Below, in pieces: positions 59,945 through 64,000 of a DNA stretch of 64,000 bases. The translations under genes and the position numbers were made by a program. The DNA is taken from contig NZ_JAJUWT010000017.1 of assembly GCF_021390395.1 (NCBI RefSeq), forward strand, positions 1 through 64,000. The letters run 5' to 3'. The stretch comes from Saccharothrix sp. S26 (lineage in GTDB: Bacteria > Actinomycetota > Actinomycetes > Mycobacteriales > Pseudonocardiaceae). The first letter of the stretch is position 1. Every line of letters begins with the position of its first letter. The notes under the pieces are model-generated. The model did no database searches and had not been told where the DNA came from. It was given only the letters and a program-made list of their open reading frames with translations.

Positions 59945-62900
59945 ATGGGCGAGCGCGGGTGGCGGGGGATCGTGTGGGGCGTCGTGGCCTCGGTGGTCGC
60001 GGCCGGAGTGGTGGTGGTCGGGTCAGGACCGGTGCAGGCGCGGGCGACGACGTCGGTCTCCTTCGGGGACCGGATGTACACCGCGCTCAGCCCTTCCCGG
60101 CTGTTGGACACCCGGTCGGGGCCGGGTGCGCTCGGGGCGCGGTCGTCGTTGGACGTCACCGCGGTCGGGCGTGGCGGGGTGCCGGCGGAGGGGGTCGGCG
60201 CGGTCGTGCTCAACCTGACCGGAACGGAGGCGACGGCGGACACGTACGTCACCGCGTTCCCGGCGGGGGAGGCGGTGCCGTTGGCCAGCAACCTGAACCT
60301 GACGGCGGGGCGGACCGCGCCGAACCTGGCGATCGTGAAGGTCGGCGCGGGCGGTCGGGTCTCGCTGTACAACCACAACGGCTCGGTGCACCTGGTCGTG
60401 GACGTGGCAGGGTGGTTCCCGGTCGGCTCCGACTACCACGGCCTGACACCCGCCCGCGCGCTCGACACCCGGGCCGCCGGCGGCGCGGTGGGTCCCCGGC
60501 GGTCGGTGGACGTGCCGGTGACCGGGTTCGCGGGCGTCCCGGCGACCGGGGTGGGCGCGGTCGTGGTGAACCTGACCGGCACGGAGCCGACGGCCGACAC
60601 CTACGTCAGCGCGTACCCGGCGGGGGAGGCGGTGCCGTTGGCCAGCAACCTGAACCTGACGGCGGGGCAGACCGCGCCGAACCTGGCGATCGTCAAGGTC
60701 GGCGCGGGCGGGCGGATCTCGCTCTACAACAACAACGGCGCGACGCACCTCGTGGTGGACGTGCTGGGGTGGATCGCGGCCGGGGCCGATCTCGCGCCGC
60801 TGTCACCCTCACGGCTGCTCGACACGCGGTCCGACCGGCCGGTCGGACCGCGCTCGTCGATCGAGGTGCCCGTGCTCGGACGCGGCGGCGTGCCGGCCGA
60901 GGGCGTGGCGGCGGTCGTGGTCAACCTGACCGGGACCGAGCCGACGGCCGACACCTACGTCACCGCCCACCCCGGCGGCGAGCCGCTGCCGGTCGCGAGC
61001 AACCTGAACCTGACCGCCGGGCAGACCGCGCCCAACCTGGTGATCGTGAAGGTCGGGCCCAACGGCACGGTGTCGCTCTACAACAACAACGGGTCCACGC
61101 ACCTGGTCGTGGACGTGTTCGGCTGGATCTCCACCGGCGTCACGGCCACCGTGGCCAAGCCCGACACCACGGACGTCGTGCCGCCGCAGCAGGTCGTGTC
61201 CGTGACGCCGGACGGCCTGACCATGACCGGTCCCGCGCCGGCGGTCGGCGAGGTCGTCTTCGCCCAGCCCGACGACCGCAACCCCGGCGGGCACCTGGGT
61301 CGCGTCACGGCGGTGACCACCTCCGGCGGCAGCACGACCGTGCGCACCACCCCGGTCCGCATCGACGAGGCGTTCCCCTCCGGCTCGGTGCAGGGCAGCG
61401 CGGACACCCGCGCGCTGGCGGGCACCGCCGCCGGCGCGCTGGCGGGCAAGGCGGCGCAGGACGGCGCGATCCCGCCGGCCTCGGCCAACGCCGGCGTCGA
61501 CTGCGGTGGACGGCCGCTGACCGTGTCGGTCGACCTCGCCGTGCAGTCCCGGGTCGTGCTGGACCTCGCGTGGGGCGCGGGAGGGCTGGAGCGGTTCTCG
61601 ATCACGGCCGAAGCCGAGCTGCGCGGGTCCGTGGGCTTCACCGCGGGCTTCGCCGCCGAGTGCGACTTCCCGGTGGGGCCGACCATCGCGCTGCCGCCGG
61701 TGTGGGGGTTCGTGCCGAAGCTGACGCCGGTCGTGCAGGCGAAGTTCGAAGCGGGGATCGGGCTCAGCGCGCAGCTCTCGGCGACGGTGCGGTTCGGCGC
61801 GGTGCTCGACGCCGGCCGGCAGGGCGTGCGGTGGATCCGCGAGGCGGACGTGACCGGGTCGATGACCCCGCCCTCCGACGCCGCCTCGGCCACCCTGCGC
61901 GTCACCTTCGGGCCACGGGTGCAGCTCGCGTTCGGCGGGGTCGCCGGACCGTCGTTGCTGGCGGGCGCGTTCGTGGAGACGAAGATCAGCCCCACCGCCG
62001 ACCCGTGGTGGACCGTCGACGCCGGGGCGAGCGCGCAGGCGAGCCTGGACGTGGACTTCTGGTTCCTGCGCGCGAGCTACACCCTGGCCCAGGCCGACTT
62101 CCTGCGCTACCGGCTCGCCACGGCCGGTGGCACCTGGCCCGGACCGCGGCTCGCCGGCGGCCGGCTGCCGTCCGGGCAGCGCTCACTGCCGTACTCGACC
62201 ACCGTCACCGCCCAGAGCGGCACCGCGCCCGTCGTGCTGACCGTGGTCGGCGGGGCGTTGCCGCCGGGCCTGGTGTTCACCGGCGGCACGATCAGCGGCA
62301 CGCCGACCCAGGCCGGCCAGTCCCAGTTCACCGTGCGGGCTCGTGACGCCCAAGGGCGCACGGCCACCGGCACGTTCACCCTCACCGTGCTGACCCCGGG
62401 CGGCGCGGGCACGATCCCGCTGCCCGGCGCGCCCGCCCCGCGCGAGTTCACCCTCACCGACGGCCACGTCGACGACCTGGGACCCAGCGGCGAGACGCTG
62501 TACTGCGCCTGGAACCCCACGACGAGGAGCACCGACGCGAGCTACCTGCACCGCGACGGCAGCCGGACGCCCGCCGTGCCGACGCTGTGCCAGGTGACCT
62601 CCGCGCCGGGCGCCGCACCGCGCGGCGACCAGCAACGCCGGCTCACCTGGGGCGCGGACGGCTGGTCCTACGCGACCGTGTACGACCCGATCCAGGGCTG
62701 GGACGGCACGCAGATCCGGGGCTACGGCCCGGACGGCGCGCAGCGGTGGTCCGCCGCCTACCCGCGCATCCTGTTCGTCCACCTGACCCCCGACGGGTCG
62801 CAGCTCGTCGTCCGGTCCGGCAGCTACTTCCACGTCCTCGACCCGGCCACCGGCAACCAGCGGTACGCGATCGACTACCCGGGCATCATCCACGGCGAGT

Positions 62901-63670
62901 TCCGCTCGGCGACGCCGGACCACTTCGTCCTCGGCCAGCTCGACTTCTTCAACCGCGCCGACGGCAGCTACGCCGACGGGTACCCGTTGTCCGACCACGG
63001 CACCGACAGCCAGACCGTCGCGGGCCCGGCGGACTCCGTGCTCAACGCGTACTCGTTCAACCGCATGTCCTCCACACCCGTCGCCTGCGGCACCGAGGTG
63101 CGCCGCGGGCAGCGCAGCGGGTTGGTGTGGTCGGTCCGCGTGCCCGCGGCGTACCCGGCGTGCTCGGCGCAGGCGCTCTCGGCGGACGGCGTCGGCGGCG
63201 GGTACGTGGTGCAGTACGCCGACCACCAGGCGCGGTTCACCCGCGTCACGCCCACCGGCGCGCTGGCGTGGACCCGGGACGTGAGCGGGGCCCTGGGGCG
63301 TTACCACGTGTCCTACAGCGGCGACCGGACGATCGACGCCACTGTGGACCACGTCGTGGACGCCCGCGGCAGGCTCGCCTACTGGGTCGCCCGCGACCAG
63401 CCGTGCACCGGCGAGGACGGCGCGCAGGCCACCTGCTCCTCGGTGCAGGTGGTGGTCGTGGACGAGAAGGGCACCGTCCTGCTGGACCGCACCTACTCCC
63501 GCTACGGCTGGACGGCACGAGTGCTGCGGGTGGTGGGCGGCTTCGGCCAGCTCTACGTCGGGCTGGAGTGGGAACGCCCCGGTGGCGAGCTGCGCTCCGA
63601 GGTCCGCTCGCTGCCGGTCCCGTTCGACGGGGACTGGTCGACGGCCCGTCAACGCCGGGTGCAACCGTGA
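59945..63670 (+). CDS. Large secreted repeat protein with Ig-like and propeller-like regions
   Basis: A 1241-aa exported protein (signal RGIVWGVVASVVAAGVVVVG, cleavage near VQARA). Residues 38-397 are three repeats of about 120 aa running from LSPSRLLDTRSG to LYNNNGSTHLVVDVFGW, a beta-rich module found in actinobacterial surface and hydrolytic proteins. About 440-740 is a beta-rich domain of unknown type with two Cys (VDCGGRPL, AAECDFPVG). About 745-820 is a putative Ig (He_PIG) domain (LPPGLVFTGGTISGTPTQAG). The rest, about 835-1241, looks like a WD/PQQ-type propeller (QVTSAPGAAPRGDQQRRLTW, FHVLDPATGNQRYAIDYPG). No catalytic motif is evident; an adhesive or carbohydrate-binding role is possible. 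Confidence 0.82.
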   Translation: MGERGWRGIVWGVVASVVAAGVVVVGSGPVQARATTSVSFGDRMYTALSPSRLLDTRSGPGALGARSSLDVTAVGRGGVPAEGVGAVVLNLTGTEATADTYVTAFPAGEAVPLASNLNLTAGRTAPNLAIVKVGAGGRVSLYNHNGSVHLVVDVAGWFPVGSDYHGLTPARALDTRAAGGAVGPRRSVDVPVTGFAGVPATGVGAVVVNLTGTEPTADTYVSAYPAGEAVPLASNLNLTAGQTAPNLAIVKVGAGGRISLYNNNGATHLVVDVLGWIAAGADLAPLSPSRLLDTRSDRPVGPRSSIEVPVLGRGGVPAEGVAAVVVNLTGTEPTADTYVTAHPGGEPLPVASNLNLTAGQTAPNLVIVKVGPNGTVSLYNNNGSTHLVVDVFGWISTGVTATVAKPDTTDVVPPQQVVSVTPDGLTMTGPAPAVGEVVFAQPDDRNPGGHLGRVTAVTTSGGSTTVRTTPVRIDEAFPSGSVQGSADTRALAGTAAGALAGKAAQDGAIPPASANAGVDCGGRPLTVSVDLAVQSRVVLDLAWGAGGLERFSITAEAELRGSVGFTAGFAAECDFPVGPTIALPPVWGFVPKLTPVVQAKFEAGIGLSAQLSATVRFGAVLDAGRQGVRWIREADVTGSMTPPSDAASATLRVTFGPRVQLAFGGVAGPSLLAGAFVETKISPTADPWWTVDAGASAQASLDVDFWFLRASYTLAQADFLRYRLATAGGTWPGPRLAGGRLPSGQRSLPYSTTVTAQSGTAPVVLTVVGGALPPGLVFTGGTISGTPTQAGQSQFTVRARDAQGRTATGTFTLTVLTPGGAGTIPLPGAPAPREFTLTDGHVDDLGPSGETLYCAWNPTTRSTDASYLHRDGSRTPAVPTLCQVTSAPGAAPRGDQQRRLTWGADGWSYATVYDPIQGWDGTQIRGYGPDGAQRWSAAYPRILFVHLTPDGSQLVVRSGSYFHVLDPATGNQRYAIDYPGIIHGEFRSATPDHFVLGQLDFFNRADGSYADGYPLSDHGTDSQTVAGPADSVLNAYSFNRMSSTPVACGTEVRRGQRSGLVWSVRVPAAYPACSAQALSADGVGGGYVVQYADHQARFTRVTPTGALAWTRDVSGALGRYHVSYSGDRTIDATVDHVVDARGRLAYWVARDQPCTGEDGAQATCSSVQVVVVDEKGTVLLDRTYSRYGWTARVLRVVGGFGQLYVGLEWERPGGELRSEVRSLPVPFDGDWSTARQRRVQP

Positions 63671-63699
63671 CCGGTGGGGCGGGGTAGCACCCCACCGGT
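63670..63699. terminator. Bidirectional terminator
   Basis: ACCGGTGGGG (63670-63679) and CCCCACCGGT (63690-63699) form a perfect 10-bp stem with a 10-base loop, overlapping the last base of the repeat-protein gene stop and facing the convergent lectin gene. Confidence 0.75.
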
Positions 63700-63743
63700 G
63701 CACGTCGTCGGCGTGAACGGGCCGTCGTCCGGCCAGGTCGTCA

Positions 63744-64000
63744 TCAGACGGTCGTGCGCGACCACTGCTGGTTCGTGCCGGTGTTGCAGGTGTACTGCTT
63801 GAGGACCACGCCGTCCGCGGTCGAGGCGGCCGGCACGTCCACGCACTTGCCGCTGTGCCGCGCCCGCAGCTGGAAGTAGCTGCCGTTGGCGACCATCTGG
63901 AACTGCTGGTTGGTCCCGCTGCCGCAGGTGTACTGGACGAGCTCGGCCCCGTCGGCGGTCGAGGCGCTCACCACGTCGAGGCACTTGCCGCTGTGGCGGC
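63744..64000 (-). CDS. C-terminal part of a ricin-type beta-trefoil lectin protein (cut by window end)
   Basis: At least 84 residues of a CBM13/ricin B domain: SGKCLDVVSASTADGAELVQ, YTCGSGTNQQFQMVANGSYF, SGKCVDVPAASTADGVVLKQ, YTCNTGTNQQW, with the Q-x-W-type motifs and paired cysteines of two beta-trefoil subdomains. The gene begins beyond 64000. In actinobacteria such domains usually end secreted glycoside hydrolases and bind galactose or xylan. Confidence 0.9.
   Translation of the reverse strand, partial: RHSGKCLDVVSASTADGAELVQYTCGSGTNQQFQMVANGSYFQLRARHSGKCVDVPAASTADGVVLKQYTCNTGTNQQWSRTTV

Overview
The window is very GC-rich actinobacterial chromosome. Third codon positions are almost all G or C, GTG and TTG starts are common, and ATGA, GTGA and TGATG stop/start overlaps are frequent. 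The gene content (2-methylisoborneol pathway, a calerythrin-like EF-hand protein, an AfsR-type regulator, zinc-free ribosomal protein paralogs, respiratory nitrate reductase, several secreted proteins) suggests a filamentous actinomycete, perhaps Pseudonocardiales; that placement is inference. I see no tRNA, rRNA, insertion sequence or CRISPR array.

Layout. 0-5 kb: a RibD-C reductase-like gene, a DGPF/YCII gene coupled to an ECF42-type sigma factor, a methyltransferase, and a pair of HEAT-repeat genes of which the second is a MerR-HEAT fusion. 5-10.4 kb: a secreted beta-lactamase-like protein, then a LacI regulator divergent from a three-gene sugar ABC importer, with one perfect 18-bp palindrome and one related site between them. 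10.4-22.6 kb: a thiamine/pyrimidine region. A TPP riboswitch leads a ThiYXZ-type ABC importer plus an MFS gene. Then come thiS-thiG-phosphatase, thiE, and a thiD-led operon carrying a thymidylate-synthase-fold enzyme whose base-selecting Asn is Asp (a cytosine-nucleotide hydroxymethylase signature), a SAM methyltransferase and a HAD phosphatase, facing tenA and a cytosine-deaminase-type amidohydrolase. This resembles bacimethrin (thiamine antivitamin) chemistry. 22.7-27 kb: a lipoprotein, an MFS transporter, and a divergent zinc-starvation ribosome cluster (S18, S14, L33, L28 against an MRF-like protein, L31, L32) around a probable Zur box. 27-28.8 kb: a Ser/Thr kinase.

29.2-38.2 kb holds the most interesting system: an APC permease followed by a tightly overlapping amino-group-carrier-protein operon. 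It encodes a LysW-like carrier ending EDWGE, a LysX ligase, a half-length and a full-length DegT aminotransferase, a LysY reductase, one polypeptide fusing the LysZ kinase to the LysK peptidase, and a split transketolase. The logic is: glutamate is attached to the carrier, phosphorylated, reduced to the semialdehyde, extended by two carbons, aminated, and released as a non-proteinogenic diamino acid. No NRPS gene lies in the window, so the product may be free or used elsewhere.

38.4-64 kb: a pectate lyase, an AfsR-type SARP regulator, narGHJI, a GNAT acetyltransferase, TetR, a QorR/QorA-like pair, an APC permease, an EF-hand protein, and the 2-methylisoborneol locus. There the methyltransferase and the cyclase are intact, but the adjoining family-2B encapsulin shell gene has an internal deletion and a frameshift. 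The window ends with an AhpD-like/MarR divergent pair, a remnant NmrA-type reductase, a large secreted repeat protein, and the C-terminus of a ricin-type lectin gene cut by the window edge.
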